DNA of 64,000 nucleotides from Sorex araneus (GCF_027595985.1 NC_073302.1:11384890-11448889), one strand, 5' to 3'. Shown: positions 51,313-62,498, numbered from the stretch's first letter. Made by a program: numbers and translations. Notes: a model not told the origin generated them from the letters alone.

Positions 51313-52867
51313 TCCGTGACCCCTGGAAACAGTCCTGATAGATGCACAGATGTAAGTGAAGGATCTACAGGTGGGACGTGGTCCTGAATGGTGGGGGGGG
51401 GTGGCTGAAATCTGGGGGTGACTCCTGCTGAGAGGCAGAGCAGAAGACAGAGACATCGGCGCAGGCCATATCCCGCGGGACATGGAGCGAGCCATCGACA
51501 AGCCAGCAGGTGCCCGGGATGTCCCGAAGCCCCCGGGAGGAGGGGAGGCACCGACGGTTCTGCCCTGCCTCTCCCCTGTCTGGGCTTCCGGCCCGCGTGA
51601 CCCGGAGAAAATGAATCTCCATGGTTCTGACCCACCAGCTTGCGGCCGATTGCTCCGGCGGCCCCAGGAATCCGTGATCCATGATCTAGCCTAGGCCCCG
51701 ACCTGTGATCTAGCCGGCCGCCTGGTAGAGGCAAGGGTGCCCACCCAGGGCTCGGGGCCGGCTTCCCCCAGATCCCAGAACAAAGAAGGGGCGGGACGGG
51801 GGTTTGAACCGGCTGACCCCAAAGCTTGGGCTCTTCCCACCTTGGCACAGTCCTCTCAGCTCCGAGACGGCCACGGGGGTCCCGTGTTCCCGGGGTGGTT
51901 AGAGGGGAAGGAGCTGGTTTGGGAGTTGGGAGGCTTGAGTCATTTCTGCTCTCTTACACGCCGCCAGCTCGCAGGAGGTAGATGCTGGGGGCTTCACCGA
52001 AGCTTTCCCGTCCTGCCCTCGAGGCCCGCCTTTGCTGCCGGGCTCTCCTCCTGTCGGCCCCGGGAGTCTCAGGGGAGCCTGTACCGAGAAGCTCTCTGCG
52101 GGGACCTTTTCCGTAGGGGAAGCAAGTCACCAGCCCCACACCAGGACAGCAGAGGCTCAGGGACTGGGGTGGTAAGGTGCAACCCTGCCGTAGAGCCTCT
52201 CTGTACCCCCTCCGCCACCTCCCCCCCAACACCGGTCCTCTCCCCTTTGGGGGTGGGTGGCCAGATGGCACCCCCGGGAGTGCCCTTCACTGTGTGCCTG
52301 ACGGGGCTTTCCTGGTGTCCTGGGCTCTCGAGTGGAGCCAGCGGGAGCAGTTCCCGCTGATGGCGCTCAGGAGAGGGGGTCACGCCCACTCGCCCAGGAG
52401 AGTCTCTGGGGAGCAAATGGACACACCGTGGGTTTCCCGTGTGTGTGTGTGTGTGGGGGGGTCACTGTGGCAGAACCAGGGCCCACGTGGGTTGTTTGCC
52501 CAGCAGCGAGGAGAGCGGGCGTCCCAGTCCCACACCCCACCAAAGGGTGCTTTCCTTCTTCACATGCACGTGGAAGGTGACCCAGCCGGGACCTCTGATG
52601 ACACTTTGAGGCCAGCCTTTGGCATCCCTGCTTTGCACGGCTGGCTTCTGACCCCTGTGTCCGGGATCGAATAAACGGCTCCTGGCCTCGAGGCCACTAG
52701 GCTTCTGCTATTTTGGGTGCGGGGTCAGGGAGCACCAACAGAAAACGAACAGTGGGGATTAAAAGCCGTTCTCGGAGCGGTAGAGCTGGTTGGTTTGCAG
52801 AGAGATGTTTGTCCAGGGCCTGGGCTGTAGCACCTTCGTCTCTGTGTCAGACCGGCTGTGTGTGTGC
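51313..52867. other. Unique GC-rich intron sequence
   Basis: Short GT tract at 52440-52458. Open frames overlap on all strands without coding bias or splice pairs. Confidence 0.4.
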
Positions 52868-53025
52868 CCTGACTCTGCCTTCCATGAGGCAAATTGACTT
52901 CCCTGCGCCTCGATGTTCTCATCTGTAAATCGGGCGTGAGCATATCAACTCAGTTCCCTTGGGCCGCAAGAGCACGGGAGGTGTTCAGAGCATGCCTGGC
53001 ACCCAGGACGTGGTTGGCCGTTACG
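52868..53025 (+). mobile_element. MIR SINE
   Basis: Classic MIR order: CTGACTCTGCCTTCCATG, CTTCCCTGCGCCTCGATGTT, CTCATCTGTAAATCGGGCG, GTTCAGAGCATGCCTGGCAC. Confidence 0.85.
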
Positions 53026-54305
53026 ATGATGGGGCATCTAGCCCTGTCCCTGCCTTAGTGCAGAGCAGATCACAGGCGCTCGGCGTTTGCTGAGCTGGGG
53101 AATGCATTTGTTGGGGCTGGAATCTAGGTCTCCTGCCTCTCCTGTCTTGTCCACGTTTCTGCTGATCCTTTGCCGCAGGAGACAGGTTTTGCGTTGTGCT
53201 CTGTGGTGGCCTAGCCCGGTCAGGAGCTGCAGGACGCCCCCGGTTCATACCCCTGTGGGGAGACAGAGGCCTCTGCCTCTCTGCTAGGCGGGAGCCGTGA
53301 GGCCCCCAGCGGGCCGGTTCTGCCTGCAGAGAGAGCGTCTGCGGGTCGTCTGCGGGTCGGGGTGGGCTACCTGTCACCAGGGAGACGCCAGCTCTCCTGC
53401 CCGTCACTCGGCTCTGAGTTCATTAAGTCAATTAAGGAGAAGGTCTCACTTACCTACGTAGGAGAGTTGTAACTCGGGGTCTCCCAGAGCGAGTCAAGGC
53501 AGCGGGGACCCACCCCCCCGCCCCACAGCCCTCCCAGCATGGAGCCGTGGAGACGAGTCCGTTTGGAAGTTGGCGAGAGTCCACCAGCAGAGGCCAAGGA
53601 GAGGCTGATCTTTGGTGAGGACAGACGCCTGCGCCCCAGGTCCCTGACAGGTGCCTGCACCTCACGTCCCCCTGCACCCCGTGTCCCCCCCCACCTGCCC
53701 CCCCCCCCCGTGTGCCCCTGCTCTGTCCCTGCCCAGGGCTCCTTTGACAGTTCTGAAGGCGTGGCAGGCTCTGGCGGTCAGCTAGCCCTCGTCCTTGGAG
53801 TGCCCCTGGGCTCCGGGCACCCACACGTGTCCTTCCCTGCTACTTCCGTGCTCACCTGCAGAGGGGCCGGCCTGGCCGTGAGGGCCAGGCCCTGGGCTGG
53901 AGCCGGGAGTGGCAGAGGACACGCAGGACGGCCACCTGCCCTGCCCTTTCCCGTTAGGGTTTAACTTGGAAGCGACACACACACACGCGCGCGCACACAC
54001 ACACACATACAGTGTCCATGCTCACGTTTCTTTCTGTCCACGTGGAATTCCGTGCCCCAGGACCCTCTGGCAGGCCCCCCGGCACAGGCTGGGTGGGGTG
54101 CAGACTAACTAGGACTGCGGGGTCCGGTTTCTGCCCGCTGTGCCTCCCAGTGCCTCCCAGGCCTCTGCTCCCCGGGCTCCACACGGCCCACCGGGGCGCT
54201 GCTGCCTTCCTGGCTTCCCACTGGGCACGCGCCAGCACCAACACACAGTCCCCGAGAGCCCCTCAGAGACTCGCCCACTGGCTGCCGTGTCCCGGGGACC
54301 CCCAT
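53026..54305. other. Unique GC-rich intron sequence
   Basis: CA/CG microsatellite at about 53977-54008 and a C run at 53700-53708. No exon supported. Confidence 0.4.
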
Positions 54306-54324
54306 CCCGAGTGTTGGCTGCTTT

Positions 54325-54504
54325 TTTAAAAATTTTGCTTTTTGGGTCACACCTGGCAATGCACAGGGGTTACTCCTGGCTCATGCACTCAGGAATTACC
54401 CCTGGCGGTGCTCAGGGGACCCTATGGGATGCTGGGATTCGAACCCGGGTCGGCCGCGTGCAAGGCAAACGCCCTACCCGCTGTGCTATCGCTCCAGCCC
54501 CCCC
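54325..54504 (-). mobile_element. SINE-A, recent, perfect 19-bp target-site duplication
   Basis: Complete antisense copy. CCCGAGTGTTGGCTGCTTT is identical at 54306-54324 and 54505-54523. Confidence 0.99.
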
Positions 54505-54523
54505 CCCGAGTGTTGGCTGCTTT

Positions 54524-55103
54524 GCCTCGGGGCTCACTGGCCAGTCTCCAGCCCCCGGTTTCAAGCAGGGTCCCCGCCTTAGTCCCGACAAGGCATCCGG
54601 GCCCAGAGAACTTGCTTGAAGGCGAGACAGAAGAGCAGGCCTGAGCCCGGTGCCGGAGGAGGGGTGAGGGAGGCGAGCCAGCGGCTTCCCAGGGCCGGGA
54701 CCTGTTTGACCAGCAGGGGGCGGCCCTGCTCACAGAGCCGCTGTCCCTTCCGTCTGTAGGTTCTGGGGCGGGCGCAGGCTCTGTGCCAGGGACGCCTCCC
54801 GCTCCCAAGGCGGCGTCTTCCTGCAGGCCGGAGAGGCCGGGGGTCCCGGCAGCTTGTGTCCGCGCCACCTCGACCCCCTCAGTCCCGGCTCAGGTCTTGG
54901 TTTGCTTTGGCAGCGGGAGGCTGTTGATTGGAGGTTATTCATCCCCAGATACGGGCGCTGGAGCCCGGGTCCTAGCCGGGGAGAGAAGTCTGGGGTGCTA
55001 GCAAGGCGTCCCCTTCCCCCCTGATGGTCCCCAGCTCTCCGTCCACAGTGCTCACCCCCAGAATGTGCTCCTCGCCCTTTCCTCACAGGTCAGTTATCTT
55101 TCT
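54524..55103. other. Unique GC-rich intron sequence
   Basis: Contains a CTCF-like motif at 54708-54725. Nothing else supported. Confidence 0.4.
54708..54725 (+). promoter_or_regulatory. CTCF-like motif
   Basis: GACCAGCAGGGGGCGGCC matches the CTCF core CCAGCAGGGGGCGC with one base changed. Confidence 0.55.
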
Positions 55104-55279
55104 TCTTTTGGGGGGAGGCACACCCAGCCCTGCTCAGGGCTCCTCCTGGCCCTGCGCTCAGGAATCACTATCTTGGCGGTGCTCCGGAGACCATATGGGA
55201 TGCCAGGGATTGAACCCCAGTCGGCCGCCTGCAAGGCAAATGCCCCCCCCCCCACCCCACTGTGCTATGGCTCCAGTCC
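55104..55279 (-). mobile_element. SINE-A, diverged
   Basis: Antisense: GAGGCACACCCAGCCCTGCT, CGGAGACCATATGGGATGCC, C-rich expansion, GCTATGGCTCCAGTCCC end. Confidence 0.93.
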
Positions 55280-55636
55280 CGAGGTCACGTTTCTTGCTTT
55301 GCCTTGGACCCTCCTCCTCTGCTTTCCGATCCCTTGCAGGACTGTTCTGATGTGACGCCCTTTTGTCCCCTGAGGCCGAGGGCTCCTGTAAGTCTCTCAT
55401 TCCCGGGGGGGGGGGGGGGGGGACTCGCGCCCTCTACTCTGTGAGTGACTCTCCTGCCCAGGGAATGTCTCTGGCTGATTCCAGGTTGGCTCTGTGACTC
55501 AGAGTCCCTTGTCTTTTATCTAGCAGATCCTCAGGGAGTCCTCTCCCTGGTCCCCAGAGCACAAGGGTCCAGCGGCACTAGATGCGAGAAGGACAGCACG
55601 AATCACAGTCAAGTGTCGTAAGAGAAGAGTAGGTTG
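55280..55636. other. Unique intron sequence with long G run
   Basis: G homopolymer at about 55405-55422. No gene. Confidence 0.4.
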
Positions 55637-55848
55637 GGGGCCGGAGAGTTAGTACAATGGTTAGGGCACTTGCCTTGTGGCCACTCGGCCCTGGTTTGAT
55701 TCCCAAGCATCACCCGATGCAGCCACTGAGTGTGGTCCTGGGGGTCCGAGTAATGCTCTGGCACCTCGCCCCCGGGCCTGCCCATTGTTGAACCATTAAG
55801 AATCACCAGGAGTGACCCCCGGGAACCCCTCCGCCCCGAATAAAAAGA
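55637..55848 (+). mobile_element. SINE-A, old with internal insertion
   Basis: GGGGGCCGGAGAGTTAGTAC, CTGGTTTGATTCCCAAGC, then about 50 extra bases before CACCAGGAGTGACCCCCGGG and an AATAAAAAG tail. Confidence 0.7.
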
Positions 55849-56579
55849 GGCTCTGAGAGATGTGCAGAATGGGGACCCCTTGGTGTGGCACAAATGGGGA
55901 AAACAGGCGCAAGGATGTCACGATGGCCCAGGAGGCTCGTGTCCCCCCCCCCGCCAGCTGCCTGCCCCCATGCTCCCGGGAGCCCTCAGGAGCCCCTGCG
56001 GCTTGCTCCCCTCCAAGCGCTTTGCCCTCACCGGCCCACTTGGCAGTGTTTGTGGTCATCCAGCATCGGCTCAAATGTCCCCCGTCCCTCAGGCCTTGGT
56101 TCCCCTCGGGAAGGCTGTGTGGACAGGCACTGTGACTGCAGGGGTGGAGGGTGGTGCCCCGAGGCGGCCACCGGGCGGGCGGATGGTGCCAAGGAGGACG
56201 TGGCCAGCCGTGGCCTCTCTCTGTGCCACACTTGGCCGCTGCCCGTTCCTCCTCCCGTCTCCCGCTACCTGCCCCTGCGGCCACAGGCAGGGCCCAGCCC
56301 CGAGCCAGCCTTGCCGGCTCCGGTGCCCAGACAGAGGGCGTGCAGGCCTGGCTCTGCGGCGAGAGCCACCGTCACGTGGCACAGGGGTCCAGAGTGACAC
56401 GGGGGATGTGGTTTGCACATGGTGGGGGGGGAGGGACAAAAGTGCCGAACAAATGGATCCCCGATCCGCTTTGTTTGGATTTCAGCTCTTACGGCAAGCC
56501 AGACGGTCTGAGGCCTCGGGGCGAGCTGAGATACTTCACCCGCCGTGAGGGAGGGGCGTGGGGGGCGGGGTGGTTCCTG
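55849..56579. other. Unique GC-rich intron sequence
   Basis: No exon or repeat supported. Confidence 0.4.
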
Positions 56580-56900
56580 GGGATAGTTTCGCAGAGCGTA
56601 ATGGCCATAATTGATAATTGATGATTGATGCTGGTGCTCTCTCCCAGAAGCCGAGTGCTGACGGCCCGAGTCGGGTGCGTTCACCGTGGGCTTTGCATTG
56701 TTTGGGGGCGCCCTTATGAATTCAGAAGGCGGGGGGGGGGGGGCGGCGGGGACCGGGATGGGGGTGGGGGTGGGGGGCGGGAGCAACTCGGTGCAAAATG
56801 GGTTAGCTAATCTTCCCCGGAGTCGTTTGCTAAATAAACTGGAATTTTAATTAAAATTGCAAGCCAAGAGGTAAATCACCGTGCAAGTTTGCGAAGTTCC

Positions 56901-56938
<38 letters not shown>

Positions 56939-57430
56939 CTAATATAATCGCTGCTAATAAAGATTCTTTCCAGGTGGGAAATTAGACGGGAGAGTAAACC
57001 GCCGGGGGAGCGTGCCCGGAGCACCGGCCTGGCGCGGGGTGGGGGGGCGCGAGGCTGCCCGCCCTTCTCGGCTGCTCGACGGGGCGCTCTCCGGGCCACG
57101 CTCACGTGGCTTGTTCACGACGTGGATCTCATTAAAAGTAGCAGCGATCAGAGGCCTCGCCGCAGCGCTCCCAGCCTTAATTCATAAGGTGTCGATGGTA
57201 ATGAATGGGTTTAATAAAAAACAGGGCACGCTCGGGCGATTAACGCGGGGAACGGCGAGGTGGGGGCCCTCAGCCCGCACCCCCCGCCTGCCAGTAACGG
57301 AGGAGGAGAGGTGAGCGGGAGAAGGAAGGACACTTCATAGATCACGGGAATCGCGCCTTTCCAGCCAGCGGTTGTTAATTACTTACCCGCGCGCTTTATT
57401 TATTGGCTCCATTAGAGGATGAGTGATTAT
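56580..57430. promoter_or_regulatory. Candidate developmental enhancer with clustered homeodomain motifs
   Basis: Repeat-free except for a TC array (56904-56936). It alternates CpG-rich and AT-rich blocks: a tandem GATAATTGATGATTGATG (56613), the perfect 16-bp palindrome AATTTTAATTAAAATT (56843-56858), CTAATATAATCGCTGCTAAT (56939), CCTTAATTCATAAGGTGTC (57175), GGTAATGAATGGGTTTAAT (57197), TTGTTAATTACTTACC (57373) and CTTTATTTATTGGC. TAATTA cores are the sites bound by LIM-homeodomain and related factors. Best read as an intronic enhancer; conservation untested. Confidence 0.55.
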
Positions 57431-57507
57431 TGTCTTCCCGGGGAGCCCGCGGGGGCCAGAGGGGGCCTTGACTGGATGGGAAGGCTCTTCAGATGCTCGT
57501 TATCCTG

Positions 57508-57542
57508 GCGGGGCGCCCCCTGCCTCCCCACCAGGGGGCCCG
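57508..57542. promoter_or_regulatory. Two oppositely oriented CTCF-like motifs
   Basis: A - strand motif (GGCAGGGGGCGCCCCGCC, 57508-57525) is followed immediately by a + strand motif (CCACCAGGGGGCCCGCC, 57528-57544). Both fit the CTCF core, and they close the enhancer-like block. Confidence 0.5.
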
Positions 57543-57544
57543 CC

Positions 57545-57821
57545 TGCAGAGACGTCCCTCCCGAGAGTCTTAGCCATGGGCGTCGGGCGTTCCCACCCGC
57601 TCCCGCCCTCCAGACGTCCGGACTCTGCGCCCCATCACCTCTGGCCCTCTCGACCGGTTTCCCCAGGGGGCCCTCGGCTCGCCGGCTCTCCCTCCACCAC
57701 CAGGTTGGCATGGGGACTTGCCCTGGCAGCCCACGTAGGGTCATACCCCTCTGCTCTCCTGAGTCTCCCTGACCTCCCTCCCCCCCACCCCATACCCCAC
57801 CTGGGGCTCCAGGCAGAAGGA
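57545..57821. other. Unique GC-rich intron sequence
   Basis: No feature supported. Confidence 0.4.
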
Positions 57822-57836
57822 AATGTGGACCTTCTT

Positions 57837-58042
57837 TTATTTGTTTTTTTCTTTTTGGACCTTCTTTTATTTTTTTTTCTTTTTGGGTCACACCCAGTGA
57901 TGCTCAGGGGTTGCACCTGACTCTGCACTCAGGAACCACTCCTGGCAGTGCTCAGGGGACCCTATGGGATGCTGGGGATCGAACCCGGGTCAGCCGCGTG
58001 CAAGGCAGACACCCTCCCCGCTGTGCTGTCGCTTCGGTCCCC
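57837..58042 (-). mobile_element. SINE-A with tail duplication and target-site duplication
   Basis: Full antisense body. AATGTGGAC(C/T)TTCTT flanks at 57822-57836 and 58043-58057. Within the tail GGACCTTCTTTTATTT is repeated, so the tail was duplicated with part of the target. Confidence 0.95.
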
Positions 58043-58057
58043 AATGTGGACTTTCTT

Positions 58058-58950
58058 GAGCCACCCCAGATTCTCTGGCCTGCTCGCACCTGTCCCTGGG
58101 CCCTGAGGAAAGCCCCACCCCACAGGCAGCCCAGAGCTCCCCCCCCCAGCGCTTTTGTTAACACACCTCCCCACTCCCCAGGGGTGGCGCCCCAATCCCT
58201 GGACACATATTGGAGTCGCGACTGTTTTTCTAAGAGGTGGCCCTGTGGGGGACTTCGGGGGTGTCTGGGGGCCCTTCAGCACCCAGGGACTTCATTAGGC
58301 AAGGCCCGGGCCAGGCGGCCCCGGCTCCCCGTCCTGCTGCTGGCTGGGCTCTTCACGGGCTGTCGCTTCCACACACCGTCTTGGTCTCCACGGCCCAGCT
58401 CCGGGGCGTCTCAGCGGGAGAGACGAGCGCCCGAGATGCGGGGTCCAGGCTCCTGACCCGGAGCAGAGGAGCCGTGGTCCCCCTCTGGGCTCACCCCGGA
58501 GGGGAGCGACTGCCCCTCTCGGCTTCCAGGAGGCCCAAGCCTCCCCCTGCAAGTCCAACCTCAGACGGTTCCAGAAGTGAGCCCGTGCCCCAGCTCCTTT
58601 GCATGGCATCTCGCCAGCCTCTGGGCATGGGGGCGAAGGGCGACGGGAAGGAAGGGGGGAGAGAGGCAGGCCGCCTGCCTGTGTGGGGTGTCGCGTGCCC
58701 GGCAGAATGCGTGGCCAGTGTTGTTTCTGTGACTGATCAGAAAGAGCGTCTTGTCGCTGCTGCTGTTGTGGCGGGAAGGTCCCTTTAGACCTTTGCCCAG
58801 TATCCCCCCCACCTGCCATGCCACACCTCCCCCTGCCTGTGTGGCAGACAATTTGTACAATATTCTCTTTCTCTACTTTAGTTACCTTCGACATTTCGAG
58901 ACCCGTCCCGCCACCCCTCATACCTGCCGAAAAGGCAGTGCTAGACAGTG
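58058..58950. other. Unique GC-rich intron sequence
   Basis: No exon recognised. Confidence 0.4.
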
Positions 58951-59127
58951 GTTTTTTATTTTTTCTTTTTGGGTCACACCCAGCAATGCACAGGGGTTAC
59001 TCCTGGCTCTGCACTCAGGAATTACCTCTGGCAGTGCTCGGGGGACCCTATGGGATCCTGGGAATCGAACCCGGGTCGGCCGCGTGCAAGGCAAACACCC
59101 TCCCTGCTGTGCTATTGCTCCAGCCCC
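58951..59127 (-). mobile_element. SINE-A
   Basis: Complete antisense copy, TTTCTTTTTGGGTCACACCC to ATTGCTCCAGCCCC. Confidence 0.97.
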
Positions 59128-59326
59128 ATCAAGAGTTTTATCTTGATGAAATTTCATCCATTGCCTTGTTGTTGTTGCTTGTGTTCTTTCGGTGTCATCC
59201 AGAGCTCAGTGGCAAACCCAGGGTCACGGTTGGGACTAGGATTTTAATTCATCTTGAGTTCATTTTACGGGTCCAACTTGATTTTGTTTCCTTTGGCACA
59301 TAGATTCCTAGTTTCCTTAACAGCAT

Positions 59327-59497
59327 TTTTTTTTTTGAGGTCACACCCGGAGATGCTCAGGGGTTACTCCCGGCTCTGTGCTCAGGAATCACTCCTGGCA
59401 GTGATCTGGGGAACCATATGGGATGGCGGGGATCGAACGCAGGTCCACCTCGTGCAAGGAAAGCCGCCCTCCCCGCTATGCTGGCTTTCCAGGCCAG
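59327..59497 (-). mobile_element. SINE-A
   Basis: Antisense copy, TTGAGGTCACACCCGGAGAT to a diverged GCTGGCTTTCCAGGCC end. Confidence 0.9.
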
Positions 59498-59700
59498 GGC
59501 TCCTTTCATTTAGAAATATGCATTTCAGATTCCTCTCCTACTTTTTTTTTAAATGAAATGATAGCTATTTTGTTTTAGTGCTGAATTTAATTCCGTGCTC
59601 TCGATATATCACAATGTAGCCATTTACTAACTGAGGGACATATTGGTGCTTCCAAGATTTGGCAATCCTGAATAATGTTGTTGTGAACATTTGTGTGCAT

Positions 59701-59701
59701 G

Positions 59702-59740
<39 letters not shown>
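59701..59740. repeat. (GT)n microsatellite
   Basis: Pure GT inside the old L1. Confidence 0.95.
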
Positions 59741-59743
<3 letters not shown>

Positions 59744-59916
59744 ATAAATTAACTTATTTTGGGTAAATGTTGAGGAGCAGATTTGCTGTACCAAATACCA
59801 AGGGTAGCTTTGTGTGGAAGGCACGGACACCCCAACTGATTTTCCAGATGATGGCGCCAAATTGCATCCCCACCTACAGTGCGTGAGAATTCCTGTTGCT
59901 CCACATCTTTCTTTTA

Positions 59917-60089
59917 TTTTTTTTTTTCTTTTTGGTTCACACCTGGTGATGCACAGGGGTTACTCCTGGCTCTGCACTCAGGAATTACCCTGGCCGTGCT
60001 CAGGGGACCCTATGGGATGCTGGGAATCGACCCCAGGTTGGCCGCGTGCAAGGCAAACGCCCTACCCACTGTGCTATCCCTTCAGCCCC
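59917..60089 (-). mobile_element. SINE-A
   Basis: Antisense full copy, TTTTTGGTTCACACCTGGTG to CTATCCCTTCAGCCCC. GTTCCACATCTTC after it echoes GCTCCACATCTTTC before it. Confidence 0.95.
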
Positions 60090-60512
60090 GTCGTTCCACA
60101 TCTTCACCTACATTAAATGGTGGGTTTGGATATTATTTATCGGTATTGACTTTAGGAAGTGTGATGTTTCCCATTTTTGTTCTTTCTTTTGCAGATGTTT
60201 TTAGGATTAAAAAATTGAAATTGTGTATGAATTTTAGGATGGATTATAAAACCTATTTTAAAAAGACATTGGGGTTTTGGTAGGGATTTCACTGAGTCTG
60301 TGGATCACTCAGGGAGGTACTGAAATATCAACAATAGGAAGTTTCCAATCCATGAACATGGGATATCTTTCTGCACGAGTGAGTTTTTAATTTCTTCTGG
60401 CAGCCTTATGCAGTTTCAATATCTAAGTCATCAGCCTTCTTTGTTCATTACTAAGTCTTTTATTATTGTTGATGTTATTATAATTAAAGGAGTTTTACAA
60501 ATTTGGATTGTT

Positions 60513-60680
60513 GGGCTGGAGCAGTAGCACAGCAGTGGGGCGTTTGCCTTGCACGCAGCCAACTTGGGTTCGATTCCCAGCAACACATATGGTCTGCAGA
60601 GCACTGCCAGGGATAATTCCTGAGGGCAGGAGTGACCCTTGTGCATCACAGGATGTGACCCAAAAAGCAAAAAAAAAAAA
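60513..60680 (+). mobile_element. SINE-A with target-site duplication
   Basis: Sense copy with a 3-4 bp head variant (CACAGCAGTGGGGCG). ATTTGGATTGTT is duplicated at 60501-60512 and 60681-60692. Confidence 0.98.
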
Positions 60681-60775
60681 ATTTGGATTGTTCATGGTTA
60701 GTATATAGAAAAATAACTGATTTTTGTACTTTGATTTTGTGTCTTGCAACTTTGCTAAGTTTCCTTATTATTTCT

Positions 60776-60805
60776 AATGGTGGTGGTGGTGGTGGTGGTG
60801 TGTGT

Positions 60806-60854
<49 letters not shown>

Positions 60855-60855
60855 C
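60776..60855. repeat. (GGT)n/(GT)n/(CG)n compound microsatellite
   Basis: Seven or so GGT units pass into GT and then GCGCGCG. Confidence 0.95.
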
Positions 60856-60928
60856 GGTCTTTATGGTTTTCTATAAAAAGATTATGTTATTTGCAAACTG
60901 AGAGTATTTATTTCCAGTTTGGATTTCC

Positions 60929-61045
60929 GTCCTCCCTCCCTCCCTCCCTCCCTCCCTCCCTCCCTCCCTTCCTTCCTTCCTTCCTTCCTTCCTTCCTTCC
61001 TTCCTTCCTTCCTTCCTTCCTTCCTTCCTTCCTTCCTTCTTTCTT
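60929..61045. repeat. (CCCT)n then (CTTC)n
   Basis: Pure tetranucleotide arrays, polypyrimidine on the + strand. Confidence 0.97.
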
Positions 61046-61170
61046 TTCTACCTCCCTCCCTCATTCCTTCGTTCCTTCCTTTCTTTGCTTCAACTTCCAG
61101 TACTACATTGAATAGCAGTGTACTTTCTATGTTATTGTTGAAGCCATGTTCAGTTTCTAAAGAGGTAAGA

Positions 61171-61309
61171 TTATGAAATCTGGGGCACATTCAGAATTGC
61201 ATTTCATTGTGTTCTCACACTAGCAATGTCAGGCACACAAAATACTGTGAAAATGTAATTTTAAAGAAGCAGGTAAGTTCTCAAAATTCAGTGGACTTGA
61301 GGAACTTCT
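61171..61309. other. Unique intron sequence
   Basis: No feature supported. Confidence 0.35.
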
Positions 61310-61476
61310 CTTTTTATTTCTTGGGCCTCACTAAGAGATGCTCCTGGCTTGCTCCTGGCTCTGCACTCAGGGATCACTCCTGGCGGGGCTCGGGGACTGT
61401 ATGGAGTGTCGGGGATCGAACCCGGGTCGGCCACGTGGAAGGCAAGTGTCCCGCCTGTTGTTCTATCGCTCGGGCC
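61310..61476 (-). mobile_element. SINE-A, diverged
   Basis: Antisense: GGGCCTCACTAAGAGATGCT, GGGATCGAACCCGGGTCGGC, TATCGCTCGGGCC end. Confidence 0.9.
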
Positions 61477-61766
61477 AGGACTTCTGAAGGAAGGGCTCAC
61501 TTGGGATTCCTGAGCATGCTGAGGTGACCTGGAGGGGGACCGGGAGCCGTTGGCTGAGCATGGGTACGGAGCAGCTCTTGGTTCCGCACGGTTTCCCTTC
61601 GTTCGGGTGGCCCACCTGTCATTCCATTTATTTAAAATTATGGTTTTTTAAAAATAAAATCACAGTGAGATACATAACTACAAGGTTGTTCATGATTTGG
61701 TTTCATTCATATAATGTTCTACCCCATTTTCCATATGATTTTATTTCCATTAAAACATAGGGGATA

Positions 61767-61843
61767 TAGATAGATAGGTAGATAGATAGATAGATAGATA
61801 GGTAGATAGATAGATAGGTAGATAGATAGATAGGTAGATAGAT
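61767..61843. repeat. (GATA)n/(GGTA)n microsatellite
   Basis: About 77 bp of TAGA/GATA with GGTA variants, directly upstream of a SINE-B body. Confidence 0.97.
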
Positions 61844-61844
61844 A

Positions 61845-62105
61845 ATATGCCTCTCGGAGAGCCTGGCAAGCTACCAAGAGTATCTTGCCCATAAGGCAGA
61901 GCCTTGGCAAGCTCCCTGTGGCGTATTTGATATGCGAAAAACAGCAACAATAACAGGTCTCATTCCCCTGACCCTGAAAGAGCCTCCAATCATTGGGAAA
62001 GATGAGTAAGGAGAGGCTGCTAAAATCTCAGGGCTGGACGAATGGAGATGTTACTGGCGCCCGCTCGAGTAAATTGATGAACAACGGGATGACAGTGATA
62101 CAGTA
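61845..62105 (+). mobile_element. SINE-B long variant, head missing
   Basis: TATGCCTCTCGGAGAGCCTG, GTATTTGATATGCGAAAAAC, then the ~90-bp extra segment (GACCCTGAAAGAGCCTCC, GATGAGTAAGGAGAGGC) also seen at 42972, and GAGTAAATTGATGAACAACG with a short GACAGTGATACAGT end. Confidence 0.93.
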
Positions 62106-62329
62106 AATGTCCTAACACTGTCCCTTCACCAGTGCACATTTCCCACCACCAATGGCCCCAGTTTCCCTCCTGCCTCCACCACCTCAATAGCAGTCCCCCC
62201 CTCTCTCTCCCCTCCCCCTCCCTTTTGGGCATTATGGTTTGCAACACAGTCACTGAAAGGTCATCACGTATATCCCTTTACCTACTTCCAGCGCTCACGT
62301 CATGTCCAGAGTGATCATCTCCAACTATT

Positions 62330-62498
62330 TTTTTTTTTTTTGCTTTTTGGGTCACACCTGGCGATGCACAGGGGGTTACTCCTGGCTCTGCACTCCCTGG
62401 CGGTGCTCAGGGGACCATATGGGATGCTGGGAATCGAACCCGGGTTGACCGTGTGCAAGGCAAACGCTCTCCCCCGCTGTGCTGTTGCTCCAGCCCCC
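62330..62498 (-). mobile_element. SINE-A with perfect target-site duplication
   Basis: Antisense copy lacking about 15 bp in the middle. TCATCTCCAACTATT is identical at 62315-62329 and 62499-62513. Inserted in the L1 3' fragment. Confidence 0.98.

Larger units (their letters stand above)
59128..61170 (-). mobile_element. Old L1 mosaic broken by SINEs and microsatellites
   Basis: Antisense L1 ORF2/3' landmarks: CATCTTGAGTTCATTTTACGG (59249), CAATGTAGCCATTTACTAAC (59612), GAATAATGTTGTTGTGAAC, CAATCCATGAACATGGGATA (60346), TAACTGATTTTTGTACTTTG (60714), CTTCCAGTACTACATTGAAT (61093). The order is not a simple linear L1, so at least two fragments are joined. Interrupted by SINEs at 59327, 59917, 60513 and repeats at 59701, 60776 and 60929. 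Confidence 0.65.

Noticed and set aside
61207..61527. Possible short gene with a Met start
   Set aside because: Its C-terminal half is antisense SINE-A and the rest has no similarity or signals.
16420..62105. Regularly spaced repeats suggesting a CRISPR-like array
   Set aside because: Copies are irregularly spaced, in both orientations, with target-site duplications, as expected for SINEs in a mammalian genome.
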